A stretch of 64,000 nucleotides of DNA, taken from assembly GCA_963698405.1 (NCBI GenBank), contig CAVOQT010000002.1, positions 372,001 through 436,000 of the forward strand, given 5' to 3'. This stretch comes from SHZI01 sp963698405. GTDB taxonomy: Bacteria > Pseudomonadota > Gammaproteobacteria > Steroidobacterales > GCA-2729495. The notes beneath the pieces were generated by a model. That model searched no databases, had not been told where the DNA came from, and was given only the letters and a program-made list of their open reading frames with translations. A program made the position numbers and the translations under genes. Of this stretch, positions 25,887 through 34,270 are shown piece by piece; positions within the stretch are counted from its first letter, which is position 1, and every line of letters begins with the position of its first letter.

Positions 25887-28436
25887 ATGCTGTGGATCTG
25901 GTGGCAGCTGATCATCAGATACGCCTGGACTTACCGGCTGCGCACCGCCGTACAGGTGCTGGCGATCACCGTCGGCGTCGCGCTCGGCTATGCCGTGAGC
26001 CTGATCAATACCTCGGCGCTGGCCGAGTTCAATGCCGCACTCCGCGAGATCAACGGTGAGGCTGATGCAGTCATCGAGGCCTCGCGCGCGGGTTTCGATG
26101 AGCAGCTGTTTGCACGGGTGGCCGCCCACCCCGATGTGCTGCTGGCCAGCCCGGTGCTGGCCACCGATGTTCTGGTGCCGAACCAGGGCGACGAGCATCC
26201 GCCGCGCCTCACCGTGCTGGGTATCGATGTGCTGCGTGCCGCGCGGCTCTCGCCGAAGCTGCTCCCGCAGTCTCAGCCGGAAACTGCTGGCGCTTCGCGC
26301 TTTGCCATCTTCGATGACGGCATCTTTCTCTCGCCCACGGCGCTGGAACGTTTCGATGTGCAGGTCGGCGACATACTTCAGGTACAGGCGGGCTCCGGCA
26401 CGGTTAGCCTGAAGGTGCGCGGTACGCTGCCAGGCGTGCGCGAGGGCAGCCTGCTCGGCGTGATGGATCTGGGCTTTGCGCAGTGGCGGCTCGGCGGGCT
26501 GGGCCGGCTGACGCGCATCGATCTGCGTCTGGCAGATGGCATCGGGCCGGAGTCCCTGCGCGCTGCGCTGGAGCTGCCGCCCGGCGTGAACCTTGCCGGG
26601 CCGGATGCCACCGAGGCGCGCCTTGCCAATCTGTCCCGGGCTTATCGCGTCAATCTCAACGTGCTGGCGCTGGTGGCGCTGTTTACCGGCTCCTTTCTGG
26701 TGTTCTCTCTGCAGGCGCAGGCCACGCTGGCGCGGCGCTCGCAGTTCGCCTGGTTGCGTGCTGCAGGCCTGGAGCGTGGCCAGTTGCAGCGACTGCTGAT
26801 CGCCGAGGCGGTCGCCATCGGTGCCGTGGGCAGCCTGCTCGGGCTGTTTGCCGGCGCCGCCATCGCGCGTGCAGCACTGGCAGCTTTGGGCGGTGACTTG
26901 GGCGGCGGCTATTTCATGGCTACTGATCCGGTGTCCGGATTTCCGCTGCTGACGGCGGCCGGCTTTGGCGGGCTGGGTATCGTCGCAGCGGTTGTTGGCA
27001 GTTATCTGCCGGCCCGCGAAGCAGCGCATGCGCCGCCGGCCGCCGCCCTGCATGCTGGTGCGGAAGAAGATGTGCTGCGGCCGTTGGGCCGGATCTGGCC
27101 GGGCATCGCCCTCTTGTGCCTGGCTGCGGTTCTGATCAGCCTGCCGCCAGTCGCAGGCATTCCGCTGCCCGCCTATCTGGCTATAGGTGCCCTGCTGATC
27201 GGCGCCATCGCGCTGCAGCCGCGCATTGCACAGCTGGTGTCGCGTCCGCTGGCTGACTGGTTGCATACCAGCCGTGCGGGTACGCGTGCACCGATGCTGC
27301 TGCTCGCTGCCAACCGCATGGTGCAGGCGCCCGGTGGCGCGGCGATCGCAATGGCCGGCATCGTTGCCAGCTTTGGCCTGATGGTGGCGATGGGCACGAT
27401 GGTGTCGAGCTTCCGCGGCACGCTCGATGACTGGCTGGTGCAGGTGCTGCCGGCGGATCTCTATGCGCGGGTCGGCCAGTCGGTAACGGATGTCTATCTG
27501 CCACCGGCTGATCTGCAGCGCATACGCGCGCATCCCGGTGTGGAACGTGTGGAGTTTTCACGCGCCGTGCCGCTGCAGCTCGAGCCGGATCGGGCGCCGG
27601 TGGTGATCGTCGCGCGCAGCATCGACGCGGCGAATGCCGGGGCCGACCTGCCGCTGGTCGGCCGGGCGCTCGCATGGCAGCCACAGATGCCGCCGCCAGT
27701 CTGGGTGTCTGAAGCGATGGTGGATCTGTATGGCGCGCGTCCGGGCGAGGAACTGGAACTGCCGCTGGCAGGCAGCCTGCAACGCTTTTCTGTGATGGGC
27801 GTGTGGCGAGACTACGCGCGGCAGTTCGGTTCGGTTGCGATGCGCGCGGAGGATTACCAGCGCATCACCGGCGATGCGACGCGCACGGATGCAGCGATCT
27901 GGTTGCGCCCCGGCGTGAAGGCTGCCGATGTCAGCCGCGATCTGCTGGCTGCGCTCGAGTCTGCCGAGGTGATCGAGTTGCGCGCGCCGGCGGAGATCCG
28001 CGCGCTCAGCCTGCGCATCTTCGACCGCAGCTTTGCCGTGACCTACGTGCTGGAAGCGGCGGCGATCCTGATCGGCATGATCGGTGTGGCCGCGACTTTT
28101 TCCTCACAGGCGATGGCCCGCACCCGCGAGTTCGGCATGCTCCGGCACATCGGCGTCACGCGCGGGCAGATCCTGCGCGTGCTGGCGCTGGAAGGCACGC
28201 TGGCAACCCTCAACGCGATCGTGGTCGGGCTGCTGGCCGGACTGCTGATCGCCCTGGTGCTGATTCGTGTGGTCAATCCGCAGTCCTTTCACTGGTCGAT
28301 GCAGCTGGTGGTGCCCGTTGGCCTGATCGGCGGCCTGGTCGTGGCCCTGCTGGTCTGTGCCACCGGCACGGCGGCTATCGCCGGCCGGCGCGCCATCGGC
28401 AGCAGTCCGCTGCGCGCTGTGCACGAGGACTGGTGA
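25887..28436 (+). CDS. ABC transporter permease, FtsX family (two FtsX modules)
   Basis: An 849-residue inner-membrane protein. The start at 25887 (MLWIWWQLIIRYAW) is chosen because it lies just after the ATPase stop. One membrane helix near the N-terminus precedes a periplasmic domain (about 50-265). Three helices with FtsX features follow (about 270-410), then two more near 425-470. A second helix near 490 precedes a second periplasmic domain, and three C-terminal helices contain the FtsX motif around TREFGMLRHIGVTRGQ (near 755). This 10-helix architecture is that of MacB/LolC-like mechanotransducers that extrude lipids or lipoproteins without moving substrate through the membrane. The stop overlaps the next start. 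Confidence 0.9.
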   Translation: MLWIWWQLIIRYAWTYRLRTAVQVLAITVGVALGYAVSLINTSALAEFNAALREINGEADAVIEASRAGFDEQLFARVAAHPDVLLASPVLATDVLVPNQGDEHPPRLTVLGIDVLRAARLSPKLLPQSQPETAGASRFAIFDDGIFLSPTALERFDVQVGDILQVQAGSGTVSLKVRGTLPGVREGSLLGVMDLGFAQWRLGGLGRLTRIDLRLADGIGPESLRAALELPPGVNLAGPDATEARLANLSRAYRVNLNVLALVALFTGSFLVFSLQAQATLARRSQFAWLRAAGLERGQLQRLLIAEAVAIGAVGSLLGLFAGAAIARAALAALGGDLGGGYFMATDPVSGFPLLTAAGFGGLGIVAAVVGSYLPAREAAHAPPAAALHAGAEEDVLRPLGRIWPGIALLCLAAVLISLPPVAGIPLPAYLAIGALLIGAIALQPRIAQLVSRPLADWLHTSRAGTRAPMLLLAANRMVQAPGGAAIAMAGIVASFGLMVAMGTMVSSFRGTLDDWLVQVLPADLYARVGQSVTDVYLPPADLQRIRAHPGVERVEFSRAVPLQLEPDRAPVVIVARSIDAANAGADLPLVGRALAWQPQMPPPVWVSEAMVDLYGARPGEELELPLAGSLQRFSVMGVWRDYARQFGSVAMRAEDYQRITGDATRTDAAIWLRPGVKAADVSRDLLAALESAEVIELRAPAEIRALSLRIFDRSFAVTYVLEAAAILIGMIGVAATFSSQAMARTREFGMLRHIGVTRGQILRVLALEGTLATLNAIVVGLLAGLLIALVLIRVVNPQSFHWSMQLVVPVGLIGGLVVALLVCATGTAAIAGRRAIGSSPLRAVHEDW

Positions 28437-29512
28437 TGCTTAACCGTCGCCGCCTGCTGCTGACGCTAGCTGCGCTGGCCACGCCGGCGAGTCGTGCGGC
28501 CTTCAGCTATCCGCCGGTGGTGCCACGCGCGCTGGTATTTCCGCAGGACTTCGGTGCGCATCCGGATTTCCGCACCGAGTGGTGGTACCTCACCGGCTGG
28601 CTCGGCGACATGCAAAAGCCGCTCGGCTTTCAGCTGACCTTCTTCCGCAGCCGCACCGATATCGATCCGGCCAATCCCAGCAGCTTTGCGGCTCATCAGC
28701 TGGTGATTGCACATGCCGCCATCGCTGATCCCGCGCGCGGCTCGCTGCTTGTGGATGAGCGCATCGCGCGTGCCGGTTTCGATCTGGTCGGGACAGCGCG
28801 CGCTGACACCGATGTGCAGCTTTCCGGTTGGCAGCTGCGCCGCGATCCGCAGCGCGACACCTATCACGCAACAATTGCCGCACGCGACTTCAAGCTTGAA
28901 TTCGCAGCCGCCGCATCAGCACCGCCCTGGTTGCAGGGTGAGGCAGGCCTGTCACGCAAAGGGCCTGATTCCTTGCAGGCGAGCTACTACTACTCGCGGC
29001 CACAGCTGAAGGTCAAGGCACAGCTCAACCGGGGCGGACCGGTGCAGGAACTCTCCGGCATCGCCTGGCTGGATCATGAGTGGTCCAGCGCTGCGCTGGC
29101 GCCCGATGCAACGGGCTGGGACTGGATCGGCATGAATCTCGATGATGGCAGCGCGCTGGTGGCGTTTCAGATCCGCCCACAGCAGCCGGAGCAGCCGCCA
29201 GTGCAGACCTACGCTGCAATCCGTGAGGCGTCGGGTCGCGTGCAACTCATCGCTCCCGCCGAAGTCAGCTTCAGGCCGCTGCGTTACTGGAACTCGTCAC
29301 GTCACCGCACCGCATGGCCCGTGGCCCAGCGCATCGAAGTCGGCGACCGCAGCTTTGAAACCCGCCCACTGATGGATGATCAGGAGCTCGATTCCAGCCT
29401 GAGTACCGGTGCTGTTTACTGGGAAGGTGCCAGCGAGTTGCTGGAAGCCGGCCGACCGGTCGGGCGCGGCTATCTGGAGATGACCGGGTACGTGGTGCCG
29501 CTAAGGCTCTGA
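28436..29512 (+). CDS. AttH-like exported lipocalin-fold protein (CrtC superfamily)
   Basis: A 358-residue protein starting with ATG overlapping the permease stop. The N-terminus MLNRRRLLLTLAALATPASRA is a Sec- or Tat-like signal. The mature protein has EWWYLTGWL, GFQLTFFRSR and WLDHEWSS, hallmarks of the AttH/CrtC double-lipocalin family. Agrobacterium AttEFGH and similar clusters pair this protein with an FtsX-type ABC system, as here. The fold binds hydrophobic ligands, so it may receive a lipid or fatty compound delivered by the transporter. That role is inference. Confidence 0.88.
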   Translation: MLNRRRLLLTLAALATPASRAAFSYPPVVPRALVFPQDFGAHPDFRTEWWYLTGWLGDMQKPLGFQLTFFRSRTDIDPANPSSFAAHQLVIAHAAIADPARGSLLVDERIARAGFDLVGTARADTDVQLSGWQLRRDPQRDTYHATIAARDFKLEFAAAASAPPWLQGEAGLSRKGPDSLQASYYYSRPQLKVKAQLNRGGPVQELSGIAWLDHEWSSAALAPDATGWDWIGMNLDDGSALVAFQIRPQQPEQPPVQTYAAIREASGRVQLIAPAEVSFRPLRYWNSSRHRTAWPVAQRIEVGDRSFETRPLMDDQELDSSLSTGAVYWEGASELLEAGRPVGRGYLEMTGYVVPLRL

Positions 29513-29606
29513 AAAGGGGTGGACGATTGCCGGCCGACTTGCGGAGGAAGTCCATATACGTGGTCAGGTACCAAGCCGCGAAACGAGACGTCCTGTGCCG
29601 CGCTTG

Positions 29607-30276
29607 TTATGGCGCTGGTTCGAGCCATTGCCCAATGCCGAGCGCATTCATTGCGAGTTCCACAGAAAGCGCGGCTAGGATCATGCCCATTACCCTGGTA
29701 AGGATGGAGGCGCCTCCAACACCAATCACAGCAATTATCCGCGTAGAAAGGAGTAGCAAAAGCAGCGTAATACCAAGAATGGCAATCGTTATGAGGGCTG
29801 TACCGAGCTGCTCGGAAATCGGGTGGACTTGATTATCCGTGAGCAGTATCACCGCCAGGATTGCGCCTGGTGTCGCAGTCGCGGGAATTGCCAGAGGAAA
29901 AACTGCGATGTCGTGTTGGGGTTCCTGTTGTGGTTGCTGGGATTCCGAACCGAAGATCATCTGCAAACCAAAGAGGAACAAAATGATGCCGCCAGCGAGC
30001 TGAAACGAGACAAGGCGAATGCCCATGGCGTTCAGGATCAATTGGCCGATCACTATTGATCCCATCAGGACAGCGCCCGCGTAGAAAATAGTCTTGAATG
30101 CGGTTCGCCGACGATTTGCGGGAGACAACTGGGCCGTAAGGGCGGTGAATAGAGCCATCGTCCCGATCGGGTCGATCGTGGCCAGAAACTGGCCAGGCGG
30201 TGAATAGAGCCATCGTCCCGATCGGGTCGATCGTGGCCCAGATAATGAGGCCATCCTGAATGTATTTTTCCAGCAT
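29607..30276 (-). CDS. marC: MarC family integral membrane protein, disrupted by a 55-bp tandem duplication
   Basis: About 205 residues when restored, with six membrane helices and the MarC signature TIDPIGTMALFTALT near the N-terminus. The natural start is probably MLEKYIQDGLIIWA at 30276, in a different frame from the rest. The cause is visible: a 43-bp block at 30141-30183 recurs at 30196-30238, a 55-bp period that is not a multiple of three. TIDPIGTMALFTA is therefore encoded twice, with a frame change between. The remaining frame is intact to its stop. The region is visibly more AT-rich than its neighbours. The MarC function is not established in general. Confidence 0.85.
30141..30238. 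repeat. 55-bp period tandem duplication inside marC
   Basis: Two identical 43-bp copies (30141-30183 and 30196-30238) are separated by a 12-bp linker, AGAAACTGGCCA. The insertion shifts the marC frame near its N-terminus. It may be replication slippage or a misassembly. Confidence 0.93.
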
Positions 30277-30419
30277 GAGGAAGGTTCTGTCCGGGCGCGA
30301 TGGGCAGCAATACGTTGGAATGTACAGGATCAACTACCTCAGGTCATTGCCGATGCCGGTTTACTCCCGTGACGCGCAGCCATAGTCTTTGACAAGACAC
30401 TCAGCACCAGGATTGCACC

Positions 30420-30818
30420 ATGAGACTCCTTCACACCATGCTTCGCGTGGGCAACATGCAACGCTCGATCGATTTCTATACGCAGGTGCTTGGCATGAAG
30501 CTGCTGCGAATCACCGAGCGGCCTGATCAGAAGTACGACCTGGCCTTCCTCGGTTATGGCAGCAATCCGGAACATGCGGAGATCGAATTGACCTTCAACT
30601 ATGGCGTTGAGCGCTATGAACACGGCACTGCTTTCGGCCATGTGGCGATTGGTGTGGAGGATGTCGCGGCTACCTGTGCGGCCGTGCGTGAGAAGGCGGC
30701 TGTGCTGGGCGGGGCCATCACCCGCGAGGCGGGTCCCGTGAAGGGCGGTACCACGGTGATCGCCTTCATCACCGATCCGGACGGCTACAAGATCGAGTTG
30801 ATTGAGCGCGGCACCTGA
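30420..30818 (+). CDS. gloA: Lactoylglutathione lyase (glyoxalase I)
   Basis: The 132-residue metalloenzyme isomerises the hemithioacetal of methylglyoxal and glutathione to S-lactoylglutathione. Both VOC modules are visible: HTMLRVGNMQRSIDFYTQVLGMKLLR at the start and FGHVAIGVEDV...TDPDGYKIELIE at the end. Metal ligands His5, Glu56, His74 and Glu122 are in the expected places. Length matches bacterial GloA. It appears monocistronic. The TTGACA at about 30388-30393 could be a -35 box, but I see no clear -10 at the right spacing. Confidence 0.95.
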   Translation: MRLLHTMLRVGNMQRSIDFYTQVLGMKLLRITERPDQKYDLAFLGYGSNPEHAEIELTFNYGVERYEHGTAFGHVAIGVEDVAATCAAVREKAAVLGGAITREAGPVKGGTTVIAFITDPDGYKIELIERGT

Positions 30819-30830
30819 GGGAGCGCCTGC

Positions 30831-30850
30831 AAATAAATCTGGCACCTTTT
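30831..30850 (+). repeat. Short dispersed repeat AAATAAATCTGGCACCTTTT, copy 1
   Basis: An exact 20-nt match to 33691-33710. It lies between gloA and the end of a leftward hypothetical gene. Similar AAATAAATCTG..CC.. strings recur around REP-associated transposases in other gammaproteobacteria; here no transposase is present. Confidence 0.7.
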
Positions 30851-31206
30851 TACGGAGACACCGCCGGACGGGTCTGCAGGTAGGCGTGCGCATCCCCCCG
30901 GCCCCCCAGGAACGCTACCCGCAGGTCCCCGTCCGCCGGAATTCTGAGCAGCATCTGTGAGAGCCGGGCGGCTTCGGCCTCCAGACCCTCGTGGAGCAGG
31001 TAGGCATAGACCACGAGCTCGGCAAAGCCTTCGTCCAGTTCCAGAGACTCGACCAGTGCGGCCACAAAACCGCCCAGGTAGGCATAGTCCCGCTGATCGA
31101 GGGGTAGACCCCGGGCACCCGGCAGCCGGGCGGCAATGTGTACGGCCCGCGTGACCCGGTCTACCGCCTCGACCAGCGAAATGGCCCCACGCTCTAGTTT
31201 CTCCAT
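30850..31206 (-). CDS. Hypothetical helical protein
   Basis: A 118-residue protein read from the ATG at 31206; a TTG three codons earlier is possible. It is Leu/Ala-rich and probably all-helical (ISLVEAVDRVTRAVHIAARL, FVAALVESLELDEGFAELVVYAYLL), with no signal peptide or membrane segment. I do not recognise the family. It sits between gloA and the AraC-type regulator, divergent from the latter, which might regulate it. No strong ribosome-binding site is visible. Its stop abuts the short dispersed repeat at 30831-30850. Confidence 0.5.
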   Translation of the reverse strand: MEKLERGAISLVEAVDRVTRAVHIAARLPGARGLPLDQRDYAYLGGFVAALVESLELDEGFAELVVYAYLLHEGLEAEAARLSQMLLRIPADGDLRVAFLGGRGDAHAYLQTRPAVSP

Positions 31207-31282
31207 GATCGGCAAAGGGTAGAGCGCCCCGAGTGCCCCGGCTTGTCATTTCAGGTCAGCCTCTGTTCAATACCCGATCATC

Positions 31283-32410
31283 ATGCTGCTGGAACCCACA
31301 GCGCTGGCATCGGCGCTCCGCTACCTGGCGGAGTCCCTGGAGCAGGACTACGCCCGGAATCCGGCGCCCCTGTTTGCCGAGGCGGGGTTTCCCCTCGACA
31401 GCACTCACGAGTCGGGCGCCCGTGTATCGCAGCGCTCTGCGTGGCGCCTGTGGGAACTCAGCGTAGCGGCCACCGGTGATCCGGCGATGGGCCTCAATGT
31501 CGGCAGACGTGTGCGGCCCGAGGGCCTGCACGCAATCGGCTATGCCTGGATGAGCAGCCGCAACCTCGCGGATGCCTTCAACCGTTTCTGCCGGTATGTG
31601 GAGGTGCTGGTCACCATCCCGGTGGAGCTGTCCTTTGCCGGTGGGCCAGACGGCTATCGATTGAGCTGCACTTTTCCGGATCCAGCACATCAACCGCATG
31701 AAGCAGCTGTGGATACCACGCTGCTCGCACTGGTGTCGCTTGCCAGTCAGGCGATGGGCAAACCGCTCAGGCCGCTCGCAGTCTGGCTGCAGCATCCCAG
31801 TCGCGTGGAGCGCGCCCGGTACACCGCAGCCTTTGGCGTGCCCGTGACATTTGCTGCGCCGCTTAACGGTCTGCTGATCGATACCGCTACCGCCGAGGCC
31901 CTGATGCCTACCGATAATCCGGCCATCGCGGATGCGGTCGAGCAGGTGGCCGGGCGCTATATCGCCAGCCTGCAGGCCCAGCCGGTGGCCGCTACCGTGC
32001 GCGACATGCTCCTCGATCTGCTGCCAACCGGGGAGGCCGGCCAGGAGACCGTGGCCCGGCGACTGAACCGGAGCCTCAGCACCCTGCAGCGGCAGTTACA
32101 GGCTGAAGGGCTGAGCTACCGGACGGTCGTGGATGCGACGCGCCGCAGCCTGGCGGAGGCTTATCTTGGCGACAAGCGTTTTAGCCAGGCCGAGATTGCC
32201 TACCTGTTGGGATTCTCCGATCAGAGCAGCTTTTCGCGCGCCTATCGCCGCTGGACCGGCAGGAGCCCCGGGCGGCTACAGCGTCGAGCCGAGCCAGTAG
32301 AGCAGCAGCACAGCCAGCCAGAACACGAGGCAGGCGGCCGCACAGCTGACGATGCCGATGATCGGGTCGAGGTCGCGCATAAGAGGACGGGCGTAAAAGA
32401 CCAGCGATGA
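31283..32410 (+). CDS. AraC family transcriptional regulator (OruR/ArgR-like)
   Basis: A 375-residue regulator. Residues about 20-205 form the arabinose-binding-like DUF found in AraC proteins such as OruR and VirF-type regulators (YAWMSSRNLADAFNRFCRYVEVL). Residues about 245-335 hold the double helix-turn-helix: ETVARRLNRSLSTLQRQLQAEGLSYR and FSQAEIAYLLGFSDQSSFSRAYRRWTGRSPG. Family members normally end just after that motif. This frame continues for about 40 more polar residues that look non-native and overlap an antisense small ORF. The regulated gene is unknown; the divergent hypothetical gene or the downstream aminotransferase are candidates. Confidence 0.88.
   Translation: MLLEPTALASALRYLAESLEQDYARNPAPLFAEAGFPLDSTHESGARVSQRSAWRLWELSVAATGDPAMGLNVGRRVRPEGLHAIGYAWMSSRNLADAFNRFCRYVEVLVTIPVELSFAGGPDGYRLSCTFPDPAHQPHEAAVDTTLLALVSLASQAMGKPLRPLAVWLQHPSRVERARYTAAFGVPVTFAAPLNGLLIDTATAEALMPTDNPAIADAVEQVAGRYIASLQAQPVAATVRDMLLDLLPTGEAGQETVARRLNRSLSTLQRQLQAEGLSYRTVVDATRRSLAEAYLGDKRFSQAEIAYLLGFSDQSSFSRAYRRWTGRSPGRLQRRAEPVEQQHSQPEHEAGGRTADDADDRVEVAHKRTGVKDQR
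32276..32380 (-). CDS. Candidate 34-residue single-pass membrane microprotein, antisense to the araC-type gene tail
   Basis: ATG at 32380 and TAG at 32276 encode 34 residues: a short acidic N-terminus (MRDLDP) and one long hydrophobic helix ending YWLGSTL. Third codon positions are mostly G or C, as in real genes of this window, while the opposite frame (AraC tail) has poor third-position bias here. No clear Shine-Dalgarno is visible. It resembles the many small inner-membrane proteins missed by annotation, but there is no direct proof of expression. Confidence 0.35.
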   Translation of the reverse strand: MRDLDPIIGIVSCAAACLVFWLAVLLLYWLGSTL

Positions 32411-32513
32411 GGATGACCGGATCCCTGCCTGAAACTCCTGTCAATCCGGGTCAAGAATCGGTCTTTTCGCCTCAGGCGTGCAGCAGCAATTCGTTGAGCA
32501 GGAGGTAACTCGC

Positions 32514-33635
32514 ATGAGCACAGGTATTTCGCGGCGGGCAGTCATCGGCGCATCGCGCGCGCTGCTCGCCGGTGTCGCGCTCAGTTCATTGCCCCGTCCT
32601 GGCGCTGCTCAGGCTCCACCCTCCCGTGCTTCGGCGTCCGGCGCCATCCGTCTGGCCGGCAACGAGAATCCCTATGGCCCGGGCCCGGCTGCCCGGGCTG
32701 CGATTGAGGCAGCGACACCGGACAGCTGGAAATACCCGATCTTTGAGGAAATGGCTTTCAAGGCCCGGATCGCCGGGCGTGAAGGACTCACGCCGCAGCA
32801 TGTGCTGATCGGTGACGGCTCATCGGAGATCCTGCATATCGCTGCGCTGCTTGCCGGCTCGGGCGGCGGGGAGCTGGTCACGGCGACGCCAACCTTCTCC
32901 TTCGTTGCCGAGCATGTGCGTGCCATCGGCGGTACTGTCCGCGAGATTCCCCTGGACGCCGAAATGCGCCACGACCTGAAGGCCATGCGCGCAGCCGTCT
33001 CGCCGGCCACCAGGCTGGTGTATGTGTGCAATCCCAATAATCCCACCGGCACCCTGGTGCCCGGGGCTGAACTGCGCGAGTTCATCGCTGCACTTCCACG
33101 CGAGGTTACGGTGCTGGTGGATGAGGCGTATCTGGATCTGAATGAGGATATGGTCGGGCATTCCGTCACAGACCGGGTCGGGCCGGGCGATAACGTGATC
33201 GTGGCGCGTACCTTTTCCAAGCTGCACGGTCTTGCAGGCTTGCGTATCGGCTACGCCCTGGCGCGCCCGGAACTGATCGCACGCATGGCCAGGCTCAAGC
33301 TGGTGGCTGTGAGCAGCCTGGGGCTGGCAGCGGCATCGGCCAGCTATGCGGACCTGCAGTTCCAGGCCCTGAGTCGCAAGAACCTGGCCGAAGGCGTGGC
33401 GATCACCACGGCAGCGCTGGATGATCTGAAGCTGCGCTACGCATCGACGCGGGCCAACTTCGTGTTCTTCGATACCGGCCAGCCGGTCGCCGCTTTTCTG
33501 GCTGCCATGCGTCAGCAGGGCTTCGCATTGGGGCGGCCGTTTCCCCAGTATCCCAGCTGGTGCCGGGTGAGCATGGGTACGGTTGAGCAGATGCGCCTAT
33601 TTGCCGGCGCACTGCGGGCCTACTACGATGGGTAG
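32514..33635 (+). CDS. Histidinol-phosphate aminotransferase-like PLP enzyme with Tat signal
   Basis: A 373-residue fold-type I aminotransferase. The ATG at 32514 is set by a strong AGGAGGT eight bases upstream; a longer frame from 32478 lacks one. The N-terminus has a twin-arginine pattern (GISRRAVIGASRALLAGVAL) followed by a Pro/Ala linker, predicting export. The catalytic core shows LAGNENPYGPGP, NPNNPTG (about 178-184), DEAYLDL and the PLP lysine in SKLHGLAGLRIGYA (near 243). HisC proteins normally act in the cytoplasm, so a periplasmic copy suggests a function outside histidine synthesis. Confidence 0.88.
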   Translation: MSTGISRRAVIGASRALLAGVALSSLPRPGAAQAPPSRASASGAIRLAGNENPYGPGPAARAAIEAATPDSWKYPIFEEMAFKARIAGREGLTPQHVLIGDGSSEILHIAALLAGSGGGELVTATPTFSFVAEHVRAIGGTVREIPLDAEMRHDLKAMRAAVSPATRLVYVCNPNNPTGTLVPGAELREFIAALPREVTVLVDEAYLDLNEDMVGHSVTDRVGPGDNVIVARTFSKLHGLAGLRIGYALARPELIARMARLKLVAVSSLGLAAASASYADLQFQALSRKNLAEGVAITTAALDDLKLRYASTRANFVFFDTGQPVAAFLAAMRQQGFALGRPFPQYPSWCRVSMGTVEQMRLFAGALRAYYDG

Positions 33636-33690
33636 CCGACAACGGCTCCGGTGGAGTGACTCGTCCACACTGGTATCGTTTGTCTGTGGA

Positions 33691-33710
33691 AAATAAATCT
33701 GGCACCTTTT
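33691..33710 (+). repeat. Short dispersed repeat AAATAAATCTGGCACCTTTT, copy 2
   Basis: An exact 20-nt match to 30831-30850, in the same orientation. It lies 15 bases before the cytochrome b561 start codon, in its likely leader. Confidence 0.7.
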
Positions 33711-33725
33711 AGAGAAGCCACCGTC

Positions 33726-34268
33726 ATGAAAGATCGTTTTGGGTCGCTCAGCATTTTCCTGCACTGGTTCATGCTGGCGCTGCTTGCTGCTGTGTATGCC
33801 TGTATCGAATTGCGTGTACTCTGGCCCAAGGGCAGCGATCCACGCGATCTCATCAAGACTTGGCACTTCATGCTCGGTCTGTCGGTATTCGCGCTGGTCT
33901 GGATCCGTCTGCTGGCGCGTATTCGTGGCGGTACACCGCCGATCATCCCGAAGCCAGCGCCCTGGCAGACCGGCGTCGGTCATGCCATGCACGCCGCACT
34001 TTATCTGCTGATGATCTGCATGCCGGTCGCCGGCTGGCTGATCCTCAGTGCCTCAGGCAAGCCCATCCCGTTCTTCGGCCTCGAGTTGCCGGCGCTCGTG
34101 GACGTCAACAAGCCGCTGGCTGAACAGATCGAGGAGATTCATGAGACGGTCGGGACCATCGGCTACTGGCTGATCGGCCTGCACGCTGCGGCGTCACTGT
34201 TCCACCACTTTGTACAACACGACAACACAATGGTCCGCATGTGGATGCGGCGAAGTCCGGGAGGATAA
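33726..34268 (+). CDS. Cytochrome b561 family protein
   Basis: A 180-residue inner-membrane di-heme b-type cytochrome with four hydrophobic helices. Conserved histidines lie in the first helix (FLHWFMLALLA), the second (TWHFMLGLSVF), the third (GHAMHAALYLLM) and the fourth (GLHAAASLFHHF). Members of this family oxidise ubiquinol or handle superoxide (CybB-like) or pass electrons to periplasmic partners. It starts 15 bases after a short repeat and is followed three bases later by an exported methyltransferase-like protein, so they may be co-transcribed. Confidence 0.92.
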   Translation: MKDRFGSLSIFLHWFMLALLAAVYACIELRVLWPKGSDPRDLIKTWHFMLGLSVFALVWIRLLARIRGGTPPIIPKPAPWQTGVGHAMHAALYLLMICMPVAGWLILSASGKPIPFFGLELPALVDVNKPLAEQIEEIHETVGTIGYWLIGLHAAASLFHHFVQHDNTMVRMWMRRSPGG

Positions 34269-34270
34269 CA

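Noticed and set aside
25842..27533. A 563-residue leftward ORF opposite the FtsX permease
   Set aside because: Arg/Gln/His-rich composition is typical of an antisense shadow in G+C-rich DNA; the permease on the plus strand has clear helices and motifs.
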